Made by a program: the position numbers and the translations under genes
Shown here: positions 21,518-32,522 of the stretch, one piece after another
Layout of the letters: the number at the start of each line of letters is the position of its first letter
Position numbering within the stretch: position 1 is the first letter of the stretch
Notes under the pieces: model-generated
The model's database searches: none
What the model was told of the DNA's origin: nothing
Seen by the model: the letters and a program-made list of their open reading frames with translations, nothing else
Assembly (NCBI GenBank): GCA_035574235.1
Contig: DATLZA010000175.1
Location: 1-59,203, forward strand
DNA from: Planctomycetota bacterium
GTDB lineage: Bacteria; Planctomycetota; MHYJ01; JACPRB01
Direction of reading: 5' to 3'
Length of the DNA stretch: 59,203 nucleotides

Positions 21518-22621
21518 ATGATCCGGAGGATCCCGGCGCTGCTCCTGGCCGCCGCGCTCGGATGCCGAAACGACGGCGGCGACGGCGCTCGCGCCCGTCC
21601 CTTTCTCATGGGCTTCAGTCCCTGGCCGTACGATGCGACCCTCGAGGCCAAGGACTGGGTCTACGCGCGCATCCACGCCGAAGGAGACATCGTTTCGCAC
21701 CATCTGGAGGAAGGGGTACCGTGGCCGGACATGGCGGACGGGCGCGGCTTCTCCGGTTCGTTCCTCGCGGAGCTCGAGGACCGCCGGAACCGGCGCGTGC
21801 CGGGGAAGAAGACGCTCATTCAGATCAACCCCTTGAACGTCTCCCGGACGGGTCTGGCCGCCTTCCGCGGCGCCACGCCCAACGAGCCGCTCCCTTCGCC
21901 CTGGGACGGATACGCCCTCGACAGCCCCCAGGTCAAGAGCGCCTTCCTGACCTACGCGCGCCAGATGGTGGAGTTTTTCGAGCCCGACTGTCTGCTCATC
22001 GGCGTCGAGGTCAATCTGCTCATCCGGAACAATCCCTCGCTCTGGCCGGCCTACGTCGATCTTCACCGCCATGTCTATTCGGGCCTCAAGGCGCTCTTTC
22101 CCGAACTTCCGGTGGCCGTGTCCTTCTTCAGCGTCCCGTTTTTCCCGGAAGCGTCGCCGGCCGACGACCTGGCCGCCCAGCGGGCGGGGCTGGCCGACCT
22201 GACGCCCTGGCTCGACTTCGTGGCCTTTTCGGTCCATCCCTTCATGAGCGCGTTCCTGGCCGACACGTTTCCGGACGACTCCTTCGACCGCCTCTTCGCG
22301 GAGACGGCCCGGCCGATCGCGATCTCGGAGAGCAGTTACCCCGCGCAAGTGTGGTCGAACGCCGCAGGAACGACGTGGTACGGATCGCCGGAGAAGCAGG
22401 ATGCCTTTCTCGCCAAGATGCTCTCGGCGGCGGACCGGCGCCGCGCGCGGTTCGTCATCTGGTTCTGCATCCGCGATTACGACGCCCTCTGGAACGGCGT
22501 CCTCGGACGCTCGGAGGAGGCGCTCGTCTGGCGGGACACGGGCCTCTACGACGAAGCGGGGGCGGAGCGTCTTGCGCTGCGCTCGTGGCGCTCGTACCGC
22601 CTCCGCCCGTGGGCTCCCTGA
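21518..22621 (+). CDS. Putative lipoprotein glycoside hydrolase (clan GH-A-like barrel)
   Basis: The 367-aa protein has a short signal ending in a lipobox-like ALGC at residue 16, so it is probably membrane-anchored. The rest reads as a TIM barrel: LIGVEVNLLIRN near residues 168-179 resembles the strand-4 acid/base segment, and IAISESSYP near residue 269 the strand-7 nucleophile segment of clan GH-A enzymes such as GH53 galactanases. Neither Glu can be confirmed without alignment. It has no obvious link to the flanking nitrogen genes. The gene uses a start just 7 nt after a -10-like box. Confidence 0.6.
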   Translation: MIRRIPALLLAAALGCRNDGGDGARARPFLMGFSPWPYDATLEAKDWVYARIHAEGDIVSHHLEEGVPWPDMADGRGFSGSFLAELEDRRNRRVPGKKTLIQINPLNVSRTGLAAFRGATPNEPLPSPWDGYALDSPQVKSAFLTYARQMVEFFEPDCLLIGVEVNLLIRNNPSLWPAYVDLHRHVYSGLKALFPELPVAVSFFSVPFFPEASPADDLAAQRAGLADLTPWLDFVAFSVHPFMSAFLADTFPDDSFDRLFAETARPIAISESSYPAQVWSNAAGTTWYGSPEKQDAFLAKMLSAADRRRARFVIWFCIRDYDALWNGVLGRSEEALVWRDTGLYDEAGAERLALRSWRSYRLRPWAP

Positions 22622-22655
22622 TTCCCCGGGCTTCCGCTTTCCGGTCCGTTCGCTT

Positions 22656-22697
22656 TACCGCGCCGTATCTTTTCGGGCGGGATCCTACCAAACGGTA
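22656..22697. promoter_or_regulatory. Nitrogen-regulon dyad, copy B
   Basis: TACCGCGCCGTA (22656-22667) and TACCAAACGGTA (22686-22697) start exactly 30 bp apart. The centre lies about 80 bp before the sigma-54 start of the nitrate/nitrite operon, a normal enhancer distance. GGGATCC precedes the right half, as GGATCC does in copy C. Confidence 0.75.
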
Positions 22698-22729
22698 TCC
22701 CGACGGGGCCGCGCTCCGGGGGCGCCGGC

Positions 22730-22745
22730 TGGCATGAAGGTTGCT
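22730..22745 (+). promoter_or_regulatory. Sigma-54 promoter of the nitrate/nitrite assimilation operon
   Basis: TGGCAT (22730-22735), five bases, TTGC (22741-22744) and T match the -24/-12 consensus with GG-N10-GC spacing. The expected start is near 22756, 25 nt before the small ORF at 22781. Confidence 0.8.
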
Positions 22746-22780
22746 TCTCTCTCGTCGGTTTAAGATCCAGGGTCGGTCCC

Positions 22781-22972
22781 ATGGAACCTCGGGAGGAGCC
22801 GTTGAAGCCGTTGACGCCTCGGCAGCGCGAGCTGATGCGCCTGATCCAGGGCCTCGCCCCGGACGCGCGGCATACGATCAAGATCGTCTGCCGGGGATCC
22901 GAGCCCTGGGAGATCCAGGAGATCGTCGAACATCGAAAGATCGGAGACGTGAAGCCCGACGGCGCCAAGTAG
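22781..22972 (+). CDS. Small protein at the head of the nitrite/nitrate operon
   Basis: This is a 63-aa acidic/basic protein with a predicted helix (LTPRQRELMRLIQGLAP) followed by TIKIVCRGSEPWEIQEIVEHRKI, likely a beta hairpin. It faintly resembles the DUF2292/YezD type of small protein found before sulfite and nitrite assimilation genes, but I cannot confirm that. It is the first cistron after the sigma-54 promoter. It is separated from the nitrite reductase by a hairpin and terminator, so it would be made even when the downstream genes are attenuated. It could also act as a leader cistron. Confidence 0.55.
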   Translation: MEPREEPLKPLTPRQRELMRLIQGLAPDARHTIKIVCRGSEPWEIQEIVEHRKIGDVKPDGAK

Positions 22973-22986
22973 CGCAGAAGGGGTTT

Positions 22987-23011
22987 TCCGGCGCCCCGAG
23001 AGGGCGCCGGA
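22987..23011 (+). ncRNA. Leader hairpin upstream of the nitrite reductase terminator
   Basis: TCCGGCGCCC (22987-22996) pairs perfectly with GGGCGCCGGA (23002-23011) around a CGAGA loop. It is followed at 23012-23017 by GCCGGC, which can pair with the GCCGGC in the 5' arm of the terminator below. The region therefore has the parts of an attenuator: a leader hairpin, a possible antiterminator strand and a terminator. Confidence 0.55.
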
Positions 23012-23036
23012 GCCGGCACGGAGCCCACTCGAACTC

Positions 23037-23077
23037 AAGCCGGCGTCCCCGCGAGGGGATGCCGGCTTTTGTTTTTT
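23037..23077 (+). terminator. Strong intrinsic terminator directly before the nitrite reductase gene
   Basis: A 14-bp stem (23037-23050 with 23055-23068, one G-U pair) with a GCGA loop is followed by TTTTGTTTTTT. It ends 16 nt before the nitrite reductase ATG at 23093, leaving no room for a separate promoter. Read-through must therefore be conditional, or a weak promoter is hidden within the small ORF. Confidence 0.8.
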
Positions 23078-23092
23078 CGGATCGCACGAGCC

Positions 23093-26000
23093 ATGTGGGT
23101 CGCGGTTGCGCGGTTGGAGGACCTGCCTCCGCAAAGCGCGCGGGTGGCGCGCGCCGGAGGGCGCGAAATCGCTCTCGTCCACGGCAAGGACGGAATCTTC
23201 GCGCTCGACAACGTCTGCCCTCACGCGGGAGGCTCACTGGGGGAGGGCGTGGTGCAGGGGAACGGCGTCACCTGCCCCCTCCACGGCTGGCAGTTCGACG
23301 GCCCTTCGGGGAAATGTCTGACGGAAAAAAGAGCCCCTCAGGAACGCTACGCCGTCCGCGTGGAGAAGGCCGAGATCCTCGTGGAGCTGCCCGATCCCGC
23401 GGGTCCGACCGCCGCGCCGGCCTCCGAGTGGATCGCCGTGGCCGACGCCTCCGAGATGCGGCCGGGCACCGTGCGCGCCGCCAAGGCGGGCGCACAGGCC
23501 GTGGTTCTGGCCGCCACCGACCAGGGCGTCTTCGCCCTCGCCCAGGCCTGCTGCCACGAAGGCGGCCCCCTCGGAGAAGGCACCCTCGAGGGCAAAATCC
23601 TCACCTGCCCGTGGCACAACTGGCAGTTCGACTGCCGCACCGGAAAGTGCCTCACGGACAAGCGGTTCTCTCAGAAGACCTTCGAAACCAAGGTGGACGG
23701 AGGCAAAGTCTGGGTGCGTCCCGGCGCCGCCCCGCCGCCTTCGGCCAAGACGCCGGAAGATCCCGCCGTCGCCCTGAGCTCCGTCGAACAGTGGAAGCGG
23801 GCCAAGCACGGAATCGACGTCTGGCCGGACGTCCTGCGCTACGCGCGGGAGAAAACGCCCATGGACCGCATCGAGGTCCCCGACCTCGAGCGCATGAAGT
23901 GGTACGGCTTCTTCTATCGCAAGAACAACGACAACGACCGCTACATGGTCCGCGTCCGGATCCCCGGCTGCGAGATGACCAGCGAGCAGGCCCGCGCGCT
24001 CGCCTACATCGCCTACGAATCCGGGTACAGCATCCTCGACGTGACGACCCGAGGCAACATCCAGATCCAGGGCTTGACGATCGACAAGCTTCCGGCCGTC
24101 CGCGCGGCGCTGGAGCGCGTGGGACTGACCGCCCGACAGTCCGGACACGACAACGTCCGCAACGTGACCTCCCACCCCTACAGCGGCATCGACCCCGAGG
24201 AGCTCCTCGATACGAGGGATCTGGCCCGCCAGATCCAGGACCTCGTCATCGGCGACCGCGACTTTTCCGATCTTCCCCGCAAATTCAACATCGCCCTGGT
24301 AGGGCGCCCTTCGGCCCCCGCGCACGCCTGGACGCAGGATCTATGCTTCGTCGCCGCCCGCGGGCCCGACGGGTCGATCGGCTTCCGGCTGCTGCTCGGA
24401 GGCAACCAGGGGCAGGCGCCCCGCCTGAGCTGGCCGATCCCCGTGTTCGTCCGTCCCGGCGAAGTCCGCGAGGTCGCCGCCGCCGTTCTGCGCACCTTCC
24501 GCGAATGCGGCTGGCGGCACAATCGGCACCAAGTGCGCTTCCGGTTTCTCATCGAGCGCCTGGGGCCCGACGGGGTGCTTCTCGAGATCGAGAAACGCCT
24601 GGGCCGGGAAATGACGCGCTTCCCCCAGCCGCCTCCGCCCCCGGCGGGCGAAGAGGATTTCATCGGGTGGTTCAAGCAGAAGCAGGACGATCTCTGGGCG
24701 CTCGGGGTGTGCGTTCCCGTCGGGCGCCTCACCTGGGACCAGATGGAGGGCCTGGCCCTCGTGGCGCGCCAGTACGGCTCGGGGACCCTGCGGACGACCT
24801 ACGACCAGAACCTCGTTCTGCCGGGGATTCCTTCGGCGGTGCGCCCGAAGGTGGGCTATGCCATCGCCCGCTACGGCCTGAGCTTCGAGCCGGATTCCTG
24901 GACCCGAAACACCGTGGCCTGCACCGGCAAGCAGTTCTGCAACCTCGCGGTCACCGAGACCAAAGGATACGCCTACCGGCTGATCGAGGAGCTGCGCCGC
25001 CGCAAGGTGCCGCTTCACGGAATTCACCTGGCGATGAGCGGATGCCCGAGTTCCTGCGCCATGAGCTACACGGCCGACATCGGCCTCAAGGGCGTCAAGA
25101 TCCGCCGGGGGCTTCGGGTGGTGGACGCCTTCGACGTCTATCTGGGCGGCGGCTGCGCGGGCGAGATCCAGATGGGGGTCCTTTACCGGAAGGCCGTGCC
25201 GTTCGACCAGCTTCCCGAGCTTCTCGAGCGGGTGGTGCGGGAATTCTATCTCCGGCGCGGCGACAACGACACGTTCAGCGCCTACTGGCGGGCGCGCCTG
25301 CGCGGCGCCAAGGCCGAAAAACCCAAGGAGGATCTGCCCCGCTGGCTGTGCGGGGCGTGCGGACACCTTCACGTGGCGGAGGATCCGCCCCCCTTCTGTC
25401 CGGTGTGCGCGGCGCTGCGGGCCCGCTTCGAGCCCGCGCCTGAAGAAAGTCCCGCCTCCGAGACCCCGCCAACCGGCCCGTGGGCGTGCGGCTCCTGCGG
25501 GCATAAGCCCGAGGGGGATCCCCCCGAGCTCTGCCCCGTGTGCGGCGCTCCCCGGAGCGGGTTCCGCCGCGGAGCTCCGGCCGCCGCCCGGCCCGCGCCC
25601 CCCCCGGCGGGGAAGCGCCTTCTCATCGTGGGCGGAAGCATCGCCGGCCACACCGCCGCACAGACGGCCCGGGAACTCGACCCCGCCTGCCGCATCACCC
25701 TCGTCACCGACGAAAAGCATTCCTTCTACAACCGCCTCAATCTCACCCGATATCTCGCCGAGGAGGTCAAGCGCGACGATCTCTTCGACTACACGGCCGA
25801 CTGGTACGCCGAGCGCCGCATCGAGGTCCTGACGGGCGCGCGCGTGATCGGCCTGGATCCCGTCAAGAAGACGGCCCTTCTCGACGAAGGCCGCGAACTT
25901 CCGTTCGACGCCTGCATCCTGGCCCACGGAAGTTCCGCCGCCCTGCCGCCCTTCTGGCGGCCCGACGTGCCGGGCGTGTTTCTCCTTCGGACGCTCGAGG

Positions 26001-26800
26001 ACGTCGAGGGGATTCTGGGACGGGCCAAGCCGGGAGCCCGGGCGGTCGTCATCGGCGGCGGCGTCCTGGGACTCGAGGCGGCGTACGGAATCGTCAAGCG
26101 CGGCGGCTCGGTGCGGGTCTTTGAGCTCGCGCCCCGGCTCATGCCCCGGCAGCTCGACCTCGCCGCGGCGGCTCTCTTCGCGGAGAAGGTCCGCCGGAAG
26201 GGAATCGAAGCTCATTGCGGCGCGGCCGTGCGGACCCTCTCGGAGGGCGTTCTTGAGCTTTCCGACGGACGGCGGTTCGAGTTCGATCTGGCGGTGGTGT
26301 CCACCGGCATCCGCCCCAACATCGACTGGGTGAAACGCTCCGGGCTCCACTGTGCGCGAGGGGTGCTCGTGGACGATCGGATGCAGACGTCCGCCGAGGG
26401 GATCTTCGCGGCGGGGGACGTCGTCGAATGGCGCGGCCAGGTCGTGGGGCTTTGGGGAAACGCGATCGAGCAGGCCAAAGTGGCCGCGGCGGGCGCCGTC
26501 GGGAAACTCGCCTTTTTCCAGGGGTTCCTGCCGGTGACGATCCTCAAGTGTCTGGGGATTCCCCTCGTTTCCATGGGCGAAATTCTCGAGGACGGAGGCG
26601 GGGTGACCTCCCACGTGCGGAACGACGCCGCCGCGGGCACGTACCGGCGCGTCATCTTCCGCCACGGGATTCCGGTCGGCGGGATCCTTCTGGGAACGTC
26701 GGCGGGGATGGGCGAAATGCGCAAGCTCATCGAGGGAGGCCTGGAGCTCGAGAAGCTCAAGAAGAAGGTCGCCCCCGAGGAGGCGGTGGCCGTCCCATGA
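23093..26800 (+). CDS. Multi-domain NAD(P)H nitrite reductase: Rieske-Rieske-siroheme core-two rubredoxin ribbons-FAD reductase
   Basis: This 1235-aa chain joins parts normally split among proteins. Rieske 1 has Cys42/His44 and Cys61/His64; Rieske 2 has Cys153/His155 and Cys172/His175. Residues about 225-735 form a ferredoxin-type nitrite/sulfite reductase with the siroheme-4Fe-4S ligands Cys610, Cys616, Cys651 and Cys655. Two rubredoxin-like ribbons follow (Cys753/756/769/772 and Cys799/802/814/817). From about 841 to the end is an NirB/rubredoxin-reductase-like FAD-NAD(P)H domain (IVGGSIAG at 845-852, later AAGDVVEW). It should reduce nitrite to ammonium in the cytoplasm with NAD(P)H. ATG 23093 has no Shine-Dalgarno; an in-frame TTG at 23069 lies inside the terminator and is unlikely. 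Confidence 0.88.
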   Translation: MWVAVARLEDLPPQSARVARAGGREIALVHGKDGIFALDNVCPHAGGSLGEGVVQGNGVTCPLHGWQFDGPSGKCLTEKRAPQERYAVRVEKAEILVELPDPAGPTAAPASEWIAVADASEMRPGTVRAAKAGAQAVVLAATDQGVFALAQACCHEGGPLGEGTLEGKILTCPWHNWQFDCRTGKCLTDKRFSQKTFETKVDGGKVWVRPGAAPPPSAKTPEDPAVALSSVEQWKRAKHGIDVWPDVLRYAREKTPMDRIEVPDLERMKWYGFFYRKNNDNDRYMVRVRIPGCEMTSEQARALAYIAYESGYSILDVTTRGNIQIQGLTIDKLPAVRAALERVGLTARQSGHDNVRNVTSHPYSGIDPEELLDTRDLARQIQDLVIGDRDFSDLPRKFNIALVGRPSAPAHAWTQDLCFVAARGPDGSIGFRLLLGGNQGQAPRLSWPIPVFVRPGEVREVAAAVLRTFRECGWRHNRHQVRFRFLIERLGPDGVLLEIEKRLGREMTRFPQPPPPPAGEEDFIGWFKQKQDDLWALGVCVPVGRLTWDQMEGLALVARQYGSGTLRTTYDQNLVLPGIPSAVRPKVGYAIARYGLSFEPDSWTRNTVACTGKQFCNLAVTETKGYAYRLIEELRRRKVPLHGIHLAMSGCPSSCAMSYTADIGLKGVKIRRGLRVVDAFDVYLGGGCAGEIQMGVLYRKAVPFDQLPELLERVVREFYLRRGDNDTFSAYWRARLRGAKAEKPKEDLPRWLCGACGHLHVAEDPPPFCPVCAALRARFEPAPEESPASETPPTGPWACGSCGHKPEGDPPELCPVCGAPRSGFRRGAPAAARPAPPPAGKRLLIVGGSIAGHTAAQTARELDPACRITLVTDEKHSFYNRLNLTRYLAEEVKRDDLFDYTADWYAERRIEVLTGARVIGLDPVKKTALLDEGRELPFDACILAHGSSAALPPFWRPDVPGVFLLRTLEDVEGILGRAKPGARAVVIGGGVLGLEAAYGIVKRGGSVRVFELAPRLMPRQLDLAAAALFAEKVRRKGIEAHCGAAVRTLSEGVLELSDGRRFEFDLAVVSTGIRPNIDWVKRSGLHCARGVLVDDRMQTSAEGIFAAGDVVEWRGQVVGLWGNAIEQAKVAAAGAVGKLAFFQGFLPVTILKCLGIPLVSMGEILEDGGGVTSHVRNDAAAGTYRRVIFRHGIPVGGILLGTSAGMGEMRKLIEGGLELEKLKKKVAPEEAVAVP

Positions 26801-27817
26801 TCGCCTACTTCCGATCGCTCGATCCGAAGGGGGTCCGCGCCGGCCTCCTCGCGGTGGCGGCGCTCGGGGCGGGAATCGTCCTGGGCTCCCGCACGCTGCG
26901 GTATTACGATCCGATTCTCCTGACGTACACCTTCGGGACGCTCTTCTCCGCCTTCGCGGTGGCGTACCGCTACGCGGTGTGGCTCCAGCGGCCGGCGACG
27001 CGCATGTACGCCGGACGGGTGCCGGAGCTTCTGCGACGGGGCGGCTGGGGACGGAACCTCGCGTTTCTGGCCCGCGCGGCCTGGGAGAACCTCCTGGCTC
27101 AGCGCTTCATTCGCCGGCGCGGCCGGCTCCGCTGGGTGACGCACTTCCTCATCGCCTGGGGCTGTGCCCTGGCGGGGGCCGTGACCTTTCCACTGGTCTT
27201 CGGATGGCTCCACTTCGAGAGCGTTCCCGAGCGGCCGGAAATCTACCGGGTGCTCTTTCTGGGGGTCGCGGTGGGAAGCTTCGACACGTCGTCTCCCGTG
27301 CGGTACGTCCTCTTCAATCTTCTCAATCTTTCGGCGGTCCTCGTGATCGTGGGGGTGGCTCTGGCGCTTCGCCGGAGGCTGCGGGATCCGGCGTCCCTGG
27401 CCCGCCAGCAGTTCGGAAACGATCTTGTGCCGCTCATCCTGCTTCTGGCGATTTCGGTGACGGGGCTCATGCTCACCTTCAGCACGCACGCGCTTGGAGG
27501 CGCCGGCTCCCAGGTGCTTTCCCTCGTTCATGCCCTCACGGTGTGCGCCACGCTCCTTTATCTGCCGTTCGGGAAGCTCTTTCACATCGTCCAGCGGCCG
27601 CTCCATCTGGCGGTGCATCTCTACCGCCGCGCGGAGGAGAAGGAGCCCGCCGCCCGCTGCCGTCGCTGCGGAGAGGCCTTCGCGCCGGCGCGGCAGATGG
27701 AGGATCTGCGACAGGTTCTGGCCGCGTCCGGATTGGCGCTTGAGGTCGATGTATGCCCCCGATGCCGGCGGCGCGCGATCGGCGTGAGCCAGGGGCGGTT
27801 CCTGGCGGAGGCGCGCC

Positions 27818-27825
<8 letters not shown>
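26797..27825 (+). CDS. NarI-like cytochrome b membrane protein with C-terminal zinc ribbon
   Basis: The 342-aa protein has about six membrane segments (near 14-31, 40-62, 114-138, 168-190, 209-230 and 238-262). His116, His139, His231, His245, His263 and His270 are candidates for heme b or quinone sites, as in NarI, DsrM or HdrE subunits. A soluble tail holds a four-Cys knuckle (Cys288, Cys291, Cys320, Cys323). Its ATGA start overlaps the nitrite reductase stop and its end overlaps the nitrate reductase by 8 nt. It probably passes quinol electrons to the nitrate reductase or ferredoxin, which would be unusual for an assimilatory enzyme. Confidence 0.7.
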
Positions 27826-29982
<2,157 letters not shown>

Positions 29983-29986
<4 letters not shown>

Positions 29987-30612
29987 TCGATCCGGAGCTG
30001 GAGTTCGTCCTGGATCCCTCGCGCTGCATCGGCTGCCGCGCGTGCGTTCACGCCTGCGCGGAATGCGAGACGCACCGGGGAATCTCCATGATCCACCTCG
30101 AGGAGGCGGACCGGGCGGAGTCCACCCAGACGGTGCCGGTGGTGTGCCTGCACTGCGAGGATCCGGCCTGCGCCAACGCCTGTCCCGCCGATGCGATCAA
30201 GAAGACCGACGACGGCGTCGTGCAGTCGGCGCTGCAGTCGCGCTGCGTGGGGTGCTCGAACTGCGTTCTGGCGTGCCCGTTCGGGGTGCCCCGCTACGTC
30301 GCCCGGATCGACCAGATGATGAAGTGCGACCTGTGCTACGACCGCACGTCGGCCGGCAAGCGTCCGATGTGCGCCACGGTCTGTCCGAGCGGGGCGCTCT
30401 GGTTCGGGCCTCGGCGGGCGCTCGAGGGGACGCGCCGGGAGCGGCCCGCGTACCGGTTTCGGTTCGAGGGCCAGGTCGTGCGGACGAAGGTGGGCATGAT
30501 GGTCCCTCCGGGGGCGGATGAGCTGGACGTGGCCCGCTGGATGGGGGAAGGAGGAGGCGATGGCCGGAACGCCGGCGTGGAAGGACGACTTCCCGATCTC
30601 GTGGGCCGATGA
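29983..30612 (+). CDS. Four-cluster ferredoxin-type electron transfer subunit
   Basis: The 209-aa protein has four groups of C-x2-C-x2-C-x3-C type ([33 protein letters not shown] and CDLCYDR...CATVC). This is the NrfC/HybA/DmsB-type polyferredoxin pattern, with four 4Fe-4S clusters. It starts at GTG 29983, overlapping the nitrate reductase stop, and is the natural electron-transfer partner between that enzyme and the membrane subunit or Rieske protein. No signal peptide is seen, so it should be cytoplasmic. Confidence 0.88.
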
Positions 30613-31048
30613 CCACTACGTGACGCGGCGGGAGTTCACGAAGTCGCTGGTTCTGGTTTCGGGGGCGGCCTGCGCGGCCAACGGGACGCTGGCGGCGCTC
30701 GGGCTGCGCGACGCGCGGGCGGCGGCGCCGGAGCCCGTGCGGATCGGGACGGTGCGGGATCTTCCCGTCGGGGGTTCGCGGGTGTTCGAGTATCCGGGGC
30801 CGGGGGCGCCGTGCCTGCTCGTGCGCCTCGAGGAGGACCGTTTCGAGGCGTTCGGACAGAAGTGCACGCACCTGGGCTGCCCGGTGGTTTTCCGCGCGGC
30901 GACCCGGAAGCTTCACTGCCCGTGCCACGAAGGCTACTTCAGCGCCGAGGACGGGCGGGTGCTGGCGGGCCCGCCGCCGCGGCCGCTGCCCCGGATCGAG
31001 CTGGAACGCCGAGGAGACGAGCTGTGGGCGATCGGGATTCGTCGCTGA
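30560..31048 (+). CDS. Rieske 2Fe-2S protein with Tat-type signal anchor
   Basis: The 162-aa protein has an N-terminal TRREFTKSL twin-arginine motif (residues 22-30) and a following hydrophobic segment. Its C-terminal Rieske domain has Cys102, His104, Cys120 and His123 as ligands, plus Cys107 and Cys122, which form the disulfide of bc1-type Rieske proteins. It should be a periplasm-facing, membrane-anchored electron carrier. ATG 30560 has a GGAGGAGG site; an in-frame ATG at 30518 is less likely. It overlaps the ferredoxin gene by 53 nt. With the NarI-like protein it suggests a quinol-linked electron route. Confidence 0.85.
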   Translation: MAGTPAWKDDFPISWADDHYVTRREFTKSLVLVSGAACAANGTLAALGLRDARAAAPEPVRIGTVRDLPVGGSRVFEYPGPGAPCLLVRLEEDRFEAFGQKCTHLGCPVVFRAATRKLHCPCHEGYFSAEDGRVLAGPPPRPLPRIELERRGDELWAIGIRR

Positions 31049-31287
31049 GAGCGCGGCGCGCCGAGCGGGCGCGGGAGATGTCCGTGATCTACGCCGTGAT
31101 GGCGTGCCTGGTCCTTCTCATCCTCGTGCAGTTTCTTCTCCTCATGGCGGCGGTGGACGGATATCTGGCGGGACGGTGGGCGGGGCTTCTGCCGGCGGCG
31201 GGAGGCTCGGCGCTCTGCTTCGCGGCCTCCTGCGCGCTGGTCCGCTGCGTGGTTCCGCGACGGGAAGGGGGGCCGCGATGCGGATAG
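31024..31287 (+). CDS. Small two-helix membrane protein in the nitrate operon
   Basis: The 87-aa protein has a basic N-terminus and two membrane helices (about 20-42 and 48-70). GTG 31024, with GGAG 7 nt upstream and overlapping the Rieske gene, is preferred over ATG 31078, which is too close to its own GGAG. It looks like small membrane proteins (DUF6755-like) found beside Rieske/cytochrome b genes, though this naming is uncertain. It may stabilise the membrane electron-transfer complex. Confidence 0.55.
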   Translation: MGDRDSSLRARRAERAREMSVIYAVMACLVLLILVQFLLLMAAVDGYLAGRWAGLLPAAGGSALCFAASCALVRCVVPRREGGPRCG

Positions 31288-32522
31288 GGGACTTCCTGAG
31301 GTCGGGACACAAGCCGACGCTTCTTCTGGCCTTCCTCTACTTCGACGTGAGCTTCATGGTGTGGGTTCTCGTGGGGGCGCTCGGGATCTTCATCGCCGAG
31401 GAGTTCGGGCTGACGCCGGCTCAGAAGGGGCTGATGGCCGCGGTGCCGATCCTGGGCGGGGCGCTTCTTCGCGTGCCGATGGGGATTCTGGTGGATCGAG
31501 TCGGGCCGCGGCGGGCGGGGATTCTCGGTCAGATCGCGGTGCTGGCGCCTTTGGCCTGGGGGTGGCTCGGGGCCGCGCGTTGGGGCGAGGTGCTGGCCCT
31601 GGGCCTGCTCCTGGGGGTGGCGGGAAGCAGCTTCGCGGTGGCGCTGCCTCTGGCGGGGCGCTGGTATCCGCCCCGTCATCAGGGGCTGGCGATGGGGATC
31701 GCCGGGGCGGGCAACAGCGGGACGGTGGTGGCCGCGCTTCTGGCGCCGCGGCTGGCGGAGTCGTGGGGCTGGCGGGCGGTGTTCGGCGGTGCGCTTCTGC
31801 CGGCGCTCGTCGTGCTGGGGCTTTTCGTTCTTTGGGCGCGCGAAGCGCCGGGCCGTCCGGCCCCCCGGCCGCTCCGGGCGTATGTCGATCTCTGGAGAAA
31901 GCGCGACACGCTCGGGTTTTCGCTCCTTTACGCGGTCACGTTCGGGGGCTTCGTGGGACTGGCGAGTTTCCTGGCGGTGTTCTTTCATGATCAATACGCA
32001 ATGGGGCGGATTGCGGCGGGAAATCTCGCCGCCTTGTGCGTCTTTGCGGGAAGCTTCATGAGGCCGGTGGGAGGATTCCTGGCGGACCGGTGGGGCGGGT
32101 TGCGGGTTCTGGTCCTGGTTCTGACGGGGGCGTCGCTGGGGTTGGGGGCGGCGGGGCTGGGTCCGCCCGCGGCGGGGGCGGCGGCGCTGCTGGTGGGCGC
32201 GCTCGCCTGTCTGGGGCTCGGAAACGGCGCGGTTTTTCAGCTCGTTCCGCAGCGTTTTCGGGAGGATCTCGGCGCCGCCACGGGCATGATCGGCGCGGCG
32301 GGCGGCCTGGGAGGCTTTCTGGTGCCGAACGTGCTGGGGCTGTGCCGGGAACTGACGGGAGCTTACGCGGCGGGGTTTTTTGTCCTGAGCCTGGCGGGGG
32401 CTTACGGAGTGGCCCTCCTGGGGTGGCAGCGGGAGCGGTGGGGGCGTTCGAAGGTCGAGCCGGGCGTACATCCGCCGGAGCCGTCCGCGCTTCGGCCCGC
32501 GGAGGCGGGTTCGCGTGGTTGA
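31278..32522 (+). CDS. narK: NarK-type nitrate/nitrite transporter
   Basis: This 414-aa major facilitator superfamily protein has about 12 membrane helices. The nitrate-porter signature regions are present: AGAGNSGTVVAALLAP in helix 5 and AAGGLGGFLVPNVLG in the second half. The conserved substrate-site Arg lies in LRVPMGILVDRVGPRR. It imports nitrate for the reductases encoded upstream, or exports nitrite. ATG 31278 overlaps the preceding stop, and the end overlaps the transposase-like gene by 8 nt. Confidence 0.9.
   Translation: MRIGDFLRSGHKPTLLLAFLYFDVSFMVWVLVGALGIFIAEEFGLTPAQKGLMAAVPILGGALLRVPMGILVDRVGPRRAGILGQIAVLAPLAWGWLGAARWGEVLALGLLLGVAGSSFAVALPLAGRWYPPRHQGLAMGIAGAGNSGTVVAALLAPRLAESWGWRAVFGGALLPALVVLGLFVLWAREAPGRPAPRPLRAYVDLWRKRDTLGFSLLYAVTFGGFVGLASFLAVFFHDQYAMGRIAAGNLAALCVFAGSFMRPVGGFLADRWGGLRVLVLVLTGASLGLGAAGLGPPAAGAAALLVGALACLGLGNGAVFQLVPQRFREDLGAATGMIGAAGGLGGFLVPNVLGLCRELTGAYAAGFFVLSLAGAYGVALLGWQRERWGRSKVEPGVHPPEPSALRPAEAGSRG

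Noticed and set aside
22987-23011. ANTAR-type antitermination hairpin
   Set aside because: The loop is five bases and lacks the A1/G4 hexaloop pattern, so I do not name an ANTAR regulator.
23069-23092. TTG start for the nitrite reductase
   Set aside because: The TTG lies in the terminator U-tract and has no ribosome-binding site; ATG 23093 starts the conserved Rieske fold.
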